From assembly GCF_900112495.1 (NCBI RefSeq), contig NZ_FOMA01000005.1, forward strand, positions 186,001 to 250,000: a stretch of 64,000 bases of DNA, given 5' to 3'. The stretch comes from Bacillus sp. OV322 (lineage in GTDB: Bacteria > Bacillota > Bacilli > Bacillales > DSM-1321). Position numbers and translations under genes: made by a program. The notes below the pieces were generated by a model, which saw nothing but the letters and a program-made list of their open reading frames with translations, did no database searches and was not told the DNA's origin. This document shows, in pieces, positions 55,549 to 64,000 of the stretch (position 1 is the first letter of the stretch; every line of letters begins with the position of its first letter).

Positions 55549-56694
55549 GTGTCTTTTTTTCAAACAAAGGAACAAAAAGAATATATCAATAAACTGGAAC
55601 AAGTCATTGCCTCTTTTTCTGAAAGAGAACAAGAGCTTGATGAAAGCAGAAGTTTTCCATACCAAAATATTCGTGAATTAAAAGACTTTGGGTATACGGC
55701 TTTAACTTTGCCTAAAGAATACGGAGGCAGGGGCGGCACTTTGTATGACTTTCTGTTAGGGCAGGAACTTATTGCATCGAAATCCGGCTCAACTGCTCTT
55801 TCAATCGGCTGGCATTTAGGCGGCATCATGGAAATCAATGAACGGAAAAATTGGAACAGCGAAGTCAAAGAAGAATTAATGAAGAATGTAGCAAAAGGGG
55901 CTTTGGTAAACAGGGCAGCAACTGAGCCCAAAACAGGCAGCCCAACCAGAGGCGGAAGGCCAGAGACTACAGCCATATTGGAAGGTGGCAGCTATGTTAT
56001 CACTGGCAGGAAAACATTCACAAGCCTTTCTCCCATGCTTGATTATTTTATCGTAAGTGCATGGGTGCCCAAAAACGAATCCATTGGCTGGTTCCTTATA
56101 CATCGTGATTCAGCTGGAGTGAGTATTGAAGAAACGTGGGATGTGATCTCCATGCAAGGAACCGGCAGCCATGACTTGGTAATGGATTCTGTTAAGGTAG
56201 AACCAAAATATTATGTAGAAAATCAAACTAAACGATCTGCAAAAGGTGCTCCATGGCTTCTTCATATTCCGGCTTGCTATATTGGAATTGCAGCTGCAGC
56301 AAGGAATTATAGTGTTTCCTTTGCCAAAACATATACTCCAAACAGCTTGCCAGGCCCAATAGCAGAGCTTCCAAATGTTCAAAGATTGATTGGTGAAATT
56401 GATCTAGAGCTACTTCAAGCAAGGCATTTCCTGTATTCAGTTGCTGAAAAATGGGAACAGCAGCCCAAGGAACAAGAAAAACTTACCGTCGATTTGGCTG
56501 CTGTCAAAACAAGTATTACTAATAGTGCCATTAAAATCGTCGATATGGCCATGAGAATTGCAGGAGCACAAAGCCTGCAAAGAAAGAACCCTTTACAGCG
56601 CTTTTATCGTGATGTACGTGCAGGACTTCACAATCCGCCGATGGATGATGCAGTTATATCATTGCTGGCGAAAATAGCTTTATCAGAAGAATAG
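55549..56694 (+). CDS. Acyl-CoA dehydrogenase-family flavoprotein
   Basis: GTG start behind GAAAGGATGAG. TLPKEYGGRGGTLYDFLLGQ, NRAATEPKTGSPTRGGRPET, VITGRKTFTSLSPMLDYF and IAGAQSLQRKNPLQRFYRDV (C-terminal domain) mark the family. 381 residues. The usual catalytic Glu context is not clear, so it may belong to the DszC/SfnB-like side rather than a true fatty acyl-CoA dehydrogenase. Monocistronic with a terminator. Confidence 0.85.
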   Translation: MSFFQTKEQKEYINKLEQVIASFSEREQELDESRSFPYQNIRELKDFGYTALTLPKEYGGRGGTLYDFLLGQELIASKSGSTALSIGWHLGGIMEINERKNWNSEVKEELMKNVAKGALVNRAATEPKTGSPTRGGRPETTAILEGGSYVITGRKTFTSLSPMLDYFIVSAWVPKNESIGWFLIHRDSAGVSIEETWDVISMQGTGSHDLVMDSVKVEPKYYVENQTKRSAKGAPWLLHIPACYIGIAAAARNYSVSFAKTYTPNSLPGPIAELPNVQRLIGEIDLELLQARHFLYSVAEKWEQQPKEQEKLTVDLAAVKTSITNSAIKIVDMAMRIAGAQSLQRKNPLQRFYRDVRAGLHNPPMDDAVISLLAKIALSEE

Positions 56695-56701
56695 ACATTT
56701 A

Positions 56702-56730
56702 GCCGCCTGATATTAAAGGCGGTTTTATTT
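56702..56730 (+). terminator. Terminator after the acyl-CoA dehydrogenase gene
   Basis: GCCGCCT pairs with AGGCGGT, then TTTATTTTG. Confidence 0.75.
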
Positions 56731-57355
<625 letters not shown>

Positions 57356-58056
57356 TTGCAATTAAAAGCTGCAATTGACGAATTCATACTGTACATTCAA
57401 GTTGAAAAAAATTACTCCACACATACAGTTGTTAGTTATGAATACGATTTACTTCAATTTTTACCTTTTTTACTTGATCATGACTGTTCAACTGATTTGG
57501 CTTCAATCCGACCCATGTCCGTCGCTTTATCCAGCATCAACTGGGAACCCACAAGCAAAAACCGCGTTCCATAATCCGGAAGATTTCCAGTTTTAAGTCA
57601 TTCACTAAATACTGCATACAGGAAAAATACCAATTTCATGACTTTATGAGTGGCATTGAAACACCCAAAACCGATGACAAATTGCCAGTATATATTACCT
57701 TAAGAGATCTTCAGCAATTATTCCGCTCGCTTGAACAGGATGATTCGACTTTATCAAAACGAAATGAAATCATGTTCAAGTTATTGGCGGTAACCGATAT
57801 GAGACGATCCGAACTTGTCTCGCTTACATGGTCGCAATTGGATTTTTCCAATCAAACAATCCGGATATATGGAAAAGGTAAAAAGGAACGATTGTTGCCC
57901 CTTCCTCCCCTCCTTATTTTTCTTCTTAGTACTTATAAGGATTCTCTGGATTCGTATCAGAGTAATGCTACGGAGCCTGTGTTTTTGAATAAAGATGGTA
58001 AACCATTGAATCCACGTGGAATTCCATTTAAAGATGTAATGAAGAGATCGATATAA
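57356..58056 (+). pseudogene. Second XerC/D-type tyrosine recombinase relic
   Basis: TTG at 57356 eight bases after TGGAGG. The core-binding domain (QLKAAIDEFILYIQVEKNYS, then THTVVSYEYDLLQFLPFL) reads to about 57521, where one base is lost. The next frame continues RFIQHQLGTHKQKPRSIIRK, then the catalytic part DMRRSELVSLTWSQLDF (Arg) and IYGKGKKERLLPLPP (Lys). The gene stops at FKDVMKRSI before the HxxRH and Tyr motifs. Both defects rule out activity. Confidence 0.85.
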
Positions 58057-58309
58057 ATAAATCGGTCTTTTTGTCTTGGAAAAGGCATCGATATTAAATT
58101 TAGTGAAATCGTGTTAAGTGACAATTAAGTCGTTTAATTCCAAGAGTTATTACATAATCGCGCCCGATTGTAGAATATCGTTTATCTATTGAATAGTAAC
58201 CTTGTACTACCCAGTAACCTACTTCATATTTTGGTCAATAACTTAATCCACTTATATCATCCAGCATTTATAACTGAATTTTTAGTAAGTGTAAATAAGA
58301 TATAAGAGT

Positions 58310-58501
58310 CTACTTTTTAGGCTGATCAAGTGCTTGGTAAGCTACCTGATACTTTCCTCCATCCGCAACTTCTGAATGGTACAAGGCCTTGAGGGCATTG
58401 TTTTTTTCAAGACCATGCTCAGCCTTTAGTTCTTTAAAGCGTGTATGCAGTTCTTTATTTTCCTTAATGAGTTGTTGCATTTGCGATTTTAAATACTTCA
58501 A
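58310..58501 (-). CDS. Small coiled-coil protein
   Basis: TTG start at 58501 eight bases after AAAGGAG on the minus strand. 63 residues: KYLKSQMQQLIKENKELHTR, then FKELKAEHGLEKNNALKALY, a continuous charged helix. Family not recognised. It lies 35 bases after the yqxD stop, so the two may be co-transcribed. Confidence 0.6.
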   Translation of the reverse strand: MKYLKSQMQQLIKENKELHTRFKELKAEHGLEKNNALKALYHSEVADGGKYQVAYQALDQPKK

Positions 58502-58536
58502 AATATTTATCTCCTTTCTAAATCTCTGAGTTTAGC

Positions 58537-58983
58537 CTAATTTTTAACAGAAATAACCTGTTTAAAAAGATCCCTAAATTGCTCCCGGTCTTCTGCTGTA
58601 AAAGGCTTTGGTCCCTTTGTTCGCTGTCCGCCTTTTCTAGCCATTGCACTTAAATAACGTGTTTGTAATAATTGGTCAATATTTTCATTTGTATATCTAA
58701 ATCCTTTATGGTGGAGGACTATAATTCCTTTTGCTAAACCTAGTGACGCAAGACCATAATCTTGCGTAACGATAATATCTCCTTTTTCCACTAACTTCAC
58801 AATCCGATAATCTGCAGCATCTGCTCCAGAATCAACATAAATGGTTTTCACTCCTGATGGCTGTTCTGCATTAGAAAAATGAGAAAGGCTTGTAACAAGG
58901 ATAACCTGAATTTCAAAATCGCTTGCTTCAGAAATAATAATATCTTTCACCGGACAAGCATCTGCATCCACATAAATTTTCAT
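58537..58983 (-). CDS. yqxD: YaiI/YqxD family (DUF188) protein
   Basis: Start at 58983 behind [31 protein letters not shown], then [20 protein letters not shown] and [17 protein letters not shown] show the PIN-like acidic pattern (DADAC, D, TQDYGL) of DUF188. 148 residues, full length. A metal-dependent nuclease activity is suspected for the fold but not shown. Confidence 0.92.
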   Translation of the reverse strand: MKIYVDADACPVKDIIISEASDFEIQVILVTSLSHFSNAEQPSGVKTIYVDSGADAADYRIVKLVEKGDIIVTQDYGLASLGLAKGIIVLHHKGFRYTNENIDQLLQTRYLSAMARKGGQRTKGPKPFTAEDREQFRDLFKQVISVKN

Positions 58984-59036
58984 CTTTCCCCTCCTGTTAA
59001 GAAGTTCGACTTACTATTTAACTTGATCTTTTTCAA

Positions 59037-59189
59037 CTATAAAAGGGTACTATCACTATGTTTAATACCTTTGCTTTTATAGGGCTTGGCACTATTTGCC
59101 TTATTTTTACTTGATTGCCAACAATTCCAGCCCTTCTTTCCAGTTCCTCTTCCTCTTCCTGTTCCGCCTTTGCCCTTAGCTTTACTCAT
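59037..59189 (-). CDS. DUF3934-like small basic peptide
   Basis: Start at 59189 behind GTGGAG. 50 residues: MSKAKGKGGTGRGRGTGKKG, then WNCWQSSKNKANSAKPYKSK. The GTGRG-TGKKGWN motif is that of DUF3934, short basic Bacillus peptides of unknown role. Confidence 0.8.
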   Translation of the reverse strand: MSKAKGKGGTGRGRGTGKKGWNCWQSSKNKANSAKPYKSKGIKHSDSTLL

Positions 59190-59396
59190 AATATCAACTC
59201 CACAATGTTGTCCGTTTAAGCAGCTTTTGTTGATTAGTTTGAACCACTTGCTACGGGTGAAGCCTAAAACACAATAAATCTAAATCCTCCAACGTGTAAA
59301 TAGCCGAATTTCAACACCTCGATTAGCTTAATTCCCTCTTGATAACTCTCTACCCTTTTGAAAAACAGCCAATGTAAAAAAATTTGCAAAGCGGAT

Positions 59397-59774
59397 TTAA
59401 AGTATTTCTAATCGCCCATTCTCAAAAGAAGACTGTGGTATATAACTATCCTTTGGAAATATAAACGTCCAGGGGATACTCACTTGGGATGAGATAGTAA
59501 GTGCAGGTAGATTGAATGCCTTATCTGCAATGACCTCTCCCTGATTGCTGTAAAGTAATCTGGCATTATTAAAAGTAAGCGTATGGTCGGTAAAGTTATG
59601 GACCAATACAGACACTAGTAGTGCCTCTTTATGGTTGATTGCTTCTCGGATAGGAGAGCATAGAATGTCGGAAATGTTTAGATGTTTTGTTTCATTAAAG
59701 ATTCTTTCTATTTTTTGTCGGTCCTGAGCAGCTAAGGCTTTATCCCAAGACTCTTCAAATTGCAATTGTTGTAT
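59397..59774 (-). CDS. SLAP-domain protein
   Basis: Residues LQFEESWDKALAAQDRQKIE, then SPIREAINHKEALLVSVLVH, NFTDHTLTFNNARLLY and LPALTISSQVSIPWTFIFPK match the SLAP family associated with the accessory SecA2 region of Bacillus. Start oddity: the TTG at 59765 is 17 bases from the GGGAGGGGG site. ATA at 59774 is eight bases from it and gives an N-terminus IQQLQFE, so an ATA start is plausible. No secA2 is nearby. Confidence 0.75.
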   Translation of the reverse strand: MQQLQFEESWDKALAAQDRQKIERIFNETKHLNISDILCSPIREAINHKEALLVSVLVHNFTDHTLTFNNARLLYSNQGEVIADKAFNLPALTISSQVSIPWTFIFPKDSYIPQSSFENGRLEIL

Positions 59775-60092
59775 AACTAAAACCCCCTCCCGAAGGTTAA
59801 GTGTAACATAGGTGAAAGAAAGAATGGATTAAACCAAACTGCCACGTTAGTAAAACAAGAAAAGCTGCCTACAGCTCTAACTTTCCGTAACGCAGCTTAG
59901 TTGGATAAGGCTAAACATTTGTGGTTTTCAACCATTCGTTTTCTAAAATACTCATTTCCCATAAATTCCAATATATATTTGTTGCAGTAATGTTAAAATC
60001 CTGTTTATCCGTCTTAGATCTCTCATTAAAACCATTTTCCATATTAAGTATCAGCTTAGACCGTTTTCTCACTGACAATTTCACTTGCACAT

Positions 60093-60136
60093 AACACCCT
60101 TGTTACATAAATTGTACCTTATGCAACAAGGGTTTT
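60093..60136. terminator. Hairpin after the leftward lipoprotein gene
   Basis: AACACCCTTGTTACATAA pairs imperfectly with TTATGCAACAAGGGTTTT. The T-run is poor on the minus strand. The rest of 59775-60092 shows no feature. Confidence 0.6.
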
Positions 60137-60146
60137 GATAGGTTAT

Positions 60147-60746
60147 TTACTTGTTGAGTTCATTCAGTTTACTCGAGGACTGTTCCAAGTATGCTGATGC
60201 TTTATTCAAATGGCTGTAAAACTCTTTAATGAGTGACGCATTCATATTGCTGAATGCTTGAATAAAATTATCATTTGCTATCTGATACTCATTCATGCTA
60301 AGAACGAGCTTTTCTTGAACATCTCGGGCATTGGACGGAGACTTGGCTGTTCGAACTTTCTGTATCAGCTGGTTCATATTCTTAACATTAGTCTCTGCTT
60401 TCGTCTTCCAGTCTTCCGTTTTTGTGATAGAAGGATCTTTTGTAGCGTTCTCGCTTAATTCAGCAAATGCAGACGTTATACTCGAAATGTCGTACATATT
60501 CTGAATTAAGGAAAAGTAGTACGTGTTAAACTTTTCTTTTTCATCAGAACCAGCAAGACCCGAGGTATTTCCATCCTTAGCGGCATCATTGGCAGAGTTC
60601 TTTTTTGCTTTTTCAGTTGCTTCTTTCTCTTTCTTTGCCTCTTTTTTTGTCTCAGTCGAAGAAGCATCCGAGCCTGCACCTGAACAAGCTGTAAAAATAG
60701 ATACCATTAAAACGGCAACGAGAATTACGCTAATCTTATTTTTCAT
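60147..60746 (-). CDS. Lipoprotein of unknown function behind a structured leader
   Basis: Start at 60746 with GGAGGAAAG four bases upstream. Signal peptide with lipobox SIFTAC, a Lys/Glu-rich linker (KKEAKKEKEATEKAKKNSAN), then a helical domain (FNTYYFSLIQNMYDISSITS, then VQEKLVLSMNEYQIANDNFI). 199 residues. No enzyme motif; the helical bundle recalls cell-surface DUF-type sensors. Its long, highly structured 5' leader suggests RNA-level control. Confidence 0.75.
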   Translation of the reverse strand: MKNKISVILVAVLMVSIFTACSGAGSDASSTETKKEAKKEKEATEKAKKNSANDAAKDGNTSGLAGSDEKEKFNTYYFSLIQNMYDISSITSAFAELSENATKDPSITKTEDWKTKAETNVKNMNQLIQKVRTAKSPSNARDVQEKLVLSMNEYQIANDNFIQAFSNMNASLIKEFYSHLNKASAYLEQSSSKLNELNK

Positions 60747-60992
60747 GTCTTTCCTCCTGTAAATAAATATTGCTGGGAACGTAAGGCAAGGTTCCTGCTC
60801 AGAGGTGAATGCTTCCAGGGGTTACCTTGCTTGCGGGATCACTGATATACTCGCATTTACATGACCCTATCAAAAACGAGCACCCAGTAATGACACTTAT
60901 ATGAGGTGCAAACTCCCCCATTCACCTACAGGCCTTCCTTATAGTTAGCCTGCCGCTGCTTGTGCGTGATGTAAGTATTTTCCATAATTATA
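60747..60992 (-). promoter_or_regulatory. Structured 5' leader, riboswitch candidate
   Basis: On the minus strand a TATAAT at 60992-60987 predicts a leader of about 230 nt. Pairings: CAGGC/GCCTG near the 5' end; AGGTGAATG (about 60926-60918) with CATTCACCT (about 60811-60803), plus GGGG/CCCC inside it; within that, GCACC/GGTGC and GGGTCA/TGATCCC hairpins. GCAAGGT can pair with ACCTTGC, crossing the main stem, while GGAAC/GTTCC forms a rival hairpin just before the ribosome site. It matches no riboswitch class I know. Confidence 0.55.
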
Positions 60993-61216
60993 CATTAATT
61001 TTCCTGATATGGCGATTTTAAACGTTCCGAGGTTCACAGCTTTACAGAAGAAAACGATGACGAACCTGAAAGTATAATTGAGGGTAACATCGAGGCGATA
61101 AACCTGCATTCTATACAGCTTAATCTAATGAGATAAGCAAAGCATATAAAGAGGTTTGTATAGGAGACTAATGTGATTAGCTGAAAAAGCTTGCAGGTAT
61201 ACTGCTGTTAAATAAA

Positions 61217-61250
61217 ACAGACGGCAACATATTTAGCTGCCGTCTGTTTT
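61217..61250 (-). terminator. dbpA terminator
   Basis: AAAACAGACGGCA pairs with TGCCGTCTGTTTT just beyond the dbpA stop. Confidence 0.85.
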
Positions 61251-61255
61251 CTCTT

Positions 61256-62701
61256 TTATTTAATGGCTTTGCTGACCTTCAGCTTCTTGCCTTTAATGGT
61301 TGTGTTCTCCATTGCCTGAAGAACCAAAGATCCTTTTCCATTTAGGATATCTACATATGACAATGTATCCTGAACAGTAATGATTCCAATATCGTCTGCA
61401 GTGACTCCAGGGATTTTTGCAATCGTTCCTACAAAATCAACAGCACGGATTTTTTTCTTTTTTCCGCCATTGAAATGCAGTTTGGTTATATCCTGATTGA
61501 TACGTGCTGTTTTATTGTTTCTTACAACACGGCGCCCGCTGATTTTTTCTTCAAAAGCCGCTCTGCTTCTTTCAACTTCCCCTGCCGCTGGAGCCTCATT
61601 AAGATCCAGCTGGAAGCCGATGTATCTTTCGATGGCTTTTACGAATTTTTCTTCATATGGTGTTGCAAACGTAATCGCTTTTCCCTTCTTGCCGGCACGT
61701 CCGGTTCTTCCGGTACGATGTACATAGCTTTCCTTTTCCATGGGAACGTCAAAGTTAATGACAAGAGTGACATTATCGATATCAATACCTCTTGCCGCTA
61801 CATCTGTTGATATAAGATAGCGGAAATTCCCCATTTTGAAACCATCCATCACAGCAAACCTGTCTTCTTGCTCCAGTCCTCCATGAAGTCTTTCACATGA
61901 ATAACCGGCTTCTTCCAATTCAGCAAATACTTTATCCACATTTTCTTTTGTTCTGCAAAAGATGATGCAGCTTTCAGGATTTTCAACAACAGTCACATCT
62001 TTAAGCAAAGAAATTTTATTGTGTTCCTTCCCCTGGATTAAAACATGTTCGATTGTATCGGTCGTAATCCCTGTTGCTTCAATTTCTACATTTAATGGGT
62101 TTTTCATGTATTTATGACAAAGGTTTTCGACGTCTTTAGGCAAAGTAGCAGAAAATACCATCGTCACTCTATTTGAAGGAAGCTTTTCGATAATCGCCTC
62201 AACTTCATCAATGAACCCCATATTCAGCATTTCATCGGCTTCATCAATAACCAGGTACCTGACTTGGCTTAAATCCAATGTTCCTCTTTCAATATGGTCC
62301 ATTGCGCGTCCTGGTGTGCCGACGACAATATGTGTTTTTTGCTTCAGTTCTTCTTTTTGTTTAGCGAAAGGTTCCTTGCCATAAACCGCCATAGCCTTAA
62401 TGCGTTTGAATCTGCCGATATTCGTGATATCATCACGGACCTGTACAGCAAGCTCTCTTGTTGGAGTCAAAATAAGTGCCTGCGGCTTTTTTTCTTCCCA
62501 AATAACGTTTTCGCAGACAGGAATTGCGTAGGCAGCTGTCTTGCCGCTTCCTGTCTGCGATTTTACAACAAGATCCTTGTTATTCAATGCATCTGGTATT
62601 ACTTCACCTTGAACTTCTGTAGGCTGTTCATACTTTAATACAGTCAAAGCTCTTTTAATTTCGTCACTTAAATGATAATCCGCAAAATTTCTTTCCTTCA
62701 T
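61256..62701 (-). CDS. dbpA: DEAD-box RNA helicase DbpA
   Basis: Motifs in order: Q-motif [54 protein letters not shown], then [12 protein letters not shown] and [10 protein letters not shown]. The C-terminal RNA-binding domain ([20 protein letters not shown], then [20 protein letters not shown]) is the DbpA/YxiN type that grips hairpin 92 of 23S rRNA, so it should act in large-subunit assembly. 481 residues, full length, leftward. Confidence 0.95.
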   Translation of the reverse strand: MKERNFADYHLSDEIKRALTVLKYEQPTEVQGEVIPDALNNKDLVVKSQTGSGKTAAYAIPVCENVIWEEKKPQALILTPTRELAVQVRDDITNIGRFKRIKAMAVYGKEPFAKQKEELKQKTHIVVGTPGRAMDHIERGTLDLSQVRYLVIDEADEMLNMGFIDEVEAIIEKLPSNRVTMVFSATLPKDVENLCHKYMKNPLNVEIEATGITTDTIEHVLIQGKEHNKISLLKDVTVVENPESCIIFCRTKENVDKVFAELEEAGYSCERLHGGLEQEDRFAVMDGFKMGNFRYLISTDVAARGIDIDNVTLVINFDVPMEKESYVHRTGRTGRAGKKGKAITFATPYEEKFVKAIERYIGFQLDLNEAPAAGEVERSRAAFEEKISGRRVVRNNKTARINQDITKLHFNGGKKKKIRAVDFVGTIAKIPGVTADDIGIITVQDTLSYVDILNGKGSLVLQAMENTTIKGKKLKVSKAIK

Positions 62702-62891
62702 GTAAAAACCTCGTTTTTTTATATTATCGGACTTATATGTAGTATTTTCTCAATGAAATAACATATGCAAAATCTGACTATGCTCCATTATACTTGAAAT
62801 TGGTGCTAAAAGGGCGATTTACGGGCAGTGCTGCAAACGGAATTTTTAAAAGAAGAAAAAAAGCCGCAGCCGCAAGCTCTTTTAAAAGAAT

Positions 62892-63230
62892 TCACTGAGC
62901 TGGGGCATACGGTTTATGTTCATCTCTGCCATTGATTTTATCGATTTTATCGACAAACATCTGAAACACCTTCTTTTTTTCTTCCAGATCTTTTATGGTA
63001 TCTTTCAATTGGTTCACTTTTGATTCAAAAGGCTTATGATACAGCTCTTTTATATTCCGGATGATTTCGTCGTTGATTGTTGACTGGACCACTTGCTTAG
63101 TGATATTAAACTTATAGGAGTACACCTGAAGCTCGCGTTTGACTTCTTCGTACTCTATTTCTATTTCATTTAATAGATTGCTGATTTCTTCTTTCCATTC
63201 TTCCAGTGATTTTTTTACATGCGATTCCAT
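62892..63230 (-). CDS. Coiled-coil hypothetical protein
   Basis: Start at 63230 behind AGGGAG; the frame opens further to 63254 without a ribosome site. 112 residues, nearly all helical: LEEWKEEISNLLNEIEIEYE, then EEVKRELQVYSYKFNITKQV and VNQLKDTIKDLEEKKKVFQM. No membrane segment or known domain. Cytosolic structural or adaptor protein at best guess. Confidence 0.6.
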   Translation of the reverse strand: MESHVKKSLEEWKEEISNLLNEIEIEYEEVKRELQVYSYKFNITKQVVQSTINDEIIRNIKELYHKPFESKVNQLKDTIKDLEEKKKVFQMFVDKIDKINGRDEHKPYAPAQ

Positions 63231-63408
63231 GTTCCATCTCCCTAACTGAATCATTATGTATATATTGATAAACTTCCATTCCTAAAATAGTATCAATAAT
63301 TCGTTGCAGTTTCTTTTCTGCAGGGTTACATAATAAATACTTTTTATTAAGAAGCTATAACAGGAACAATCACTTTTGCATGGAACTAGTATGTATACAA
63401 GGTTAATC

Positions 63409-63888
63409 TTATAAAATTTTTGAGTGCTGTTTGTATTCTTTATAAGAATAAAGAAAAAGCTTTCGTTCGACCCTGCCCTTTTCACCGATGAATTTGTACC
63501 AATTTTGTCCAATGTAAAATGGATTTGTCAGCATCTTTTCAACAATGTTGCTTAAAACCGTTTCAGCTTCTGATTCTTCGATTTTTGATCTGCAGGATAA
63601 TGCCAGTACAAAATAAGACTTATCACTGTCAAACTCCAGTGACTGAAGATGAAATAAATCCTTATGATTGCGGTTAAATTCCTCAAGTACTTTTTCAAGG
63701 CTGTTATTTGCGTCTATTTCATATCTTTCAGCCTCTGACCAGCTTGCAATGAGAGGATCATTAAGCGTTAAAGTCAGGATATAAAAGGCTGCAAAATCCT
63801 TCGGGTCAAATGTTCCCTGCTTGCTGCTGTTTGGCTCTTCGGGTAAAACGATATAGTCTTTATAATCCGCAAAAAAATCCCCATCCAT
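63409..63888 (-). CDS. Hypothetical protein
   Basis: Start at 63888 behind AAGGATGGGG. 159 residues, acidic, no signal peptide: FAAFYILTLTLNDPLIASWS, then FHLQSLEFDSDKSYFVLALS and NPFYIGQNWYKFIGEKGRVE. Mixed alpha/beta, no recognised family. The last 110 bases of the window beyond it show nothing. Confidence 0.6.
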   Translation of the reverse strand: MDGDFFADYKDYIVLPEEPNSSKQGTFDPKDFAAFYILTLTLNDPLIASWSEAERYEIDANNSLEKVLEEFNRNHKDLFHLQSLEFDSDKSYFVLALSCRSKIEESEAETVLSNIVEKMLTNPFYIGQNWYKFIGEKGRVERKLFLYSYKEYKQHSKIL

Positions 63889-64000
63889 TTTTTCCCCATC
63901 CTTCTTTAGGCATACTGCCCTATTAGCGTGATATCATAGGCATTTAAATAAGGTTCTATTCAAATATATTGAATTTTCGAAGAAATATAAAGAGAAATTT

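Overview
The window reads as a chromosome segment of a low-G+C, spore-forming Bacillaceae member (Bacillus/Cytobacillus-like). Evidence: strong AGGAGG-type ribosome sites with frequent TTG/GTG starts, two YjcZ-family sporulation peptides, PerR-boxed ahpCF, a pucDCE-like molybdenum hydroxylase, RsbR-like STAS proteins, a DUF3900 protein, a DUF3934-like peptide, YqxD, DbpA and a probable Bacillus-type 6S RNA. I ran no searches; family names come from recognised motifs.

Region 1 (1-7.7 kb) is the unusual part. Short, mostly single-gene units (serine hydrolase tail, DUF6584, an RHS toxin tip plus lipoprotein, a glycosylase-like protein, a group-specific protein, two GrpB proteins, secreted proteins) are each followed by a copy of a roughly 80-bp element. 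The element has two versions of a TAACGGGTGC/TTAGTT core around a hairpin. A decayed XerC/D-type recombinase abuts one element, and the 3' end (domains V-VI) of a probable group IIC intron abuts another. The layout resembles an integron cassette array built on a different site.

Region 2 (7.7-11 kb) is a graveyard: a GrpB gene cut by an internally deleted IS3-family element, a nonsense-mutated membrane gene, a frameshifted small gene, and an orphan HepT toxin frameshifted right after its catalytic motif.

Region 3 (11-56.7 kb) is mostly intact chromosome: a SWIM-SNF2 helicase, DUF421 protein, SDR, LysE exporter, ahpCF, a chemoreceptor, a DrrAB-like ABC exporter with a two-component system, a detoxification-type cluster (TetR, carboxymuconolactone decarboxylase-like, AKR, cupin, MFS), Fe-ADH, TatA, the molybdenum hydroxylase, 6S RNA, cupins and zinc-ribbon peptides, a MetE-like enzyme, two RsbR paralogues, a His/Met-rich lipoprotein, a DEDDh exonuclease, methionine aminopeptidase and an acyl-CoA dehydrogenase. 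Six copies of a MITE-like repeat (about 230 bp when full length, with 24-bp imperfect terminal inverted repeats) are scattered from 11 to 54 kb.

Region 4 (56.7-64 kb) starts with a second broken tyrosine recombinase, then small leftward genes (YqxD, DUF3934-like, SLAP), a lipoprotein with a long, highly structured 5' leader, dbpA and two uncharacterised proteins.

Strongest leads: the cassette-like array of region 1, the structured leader at 60747-60992, and a promoter-RNA-terminator unit at 36017-36180.
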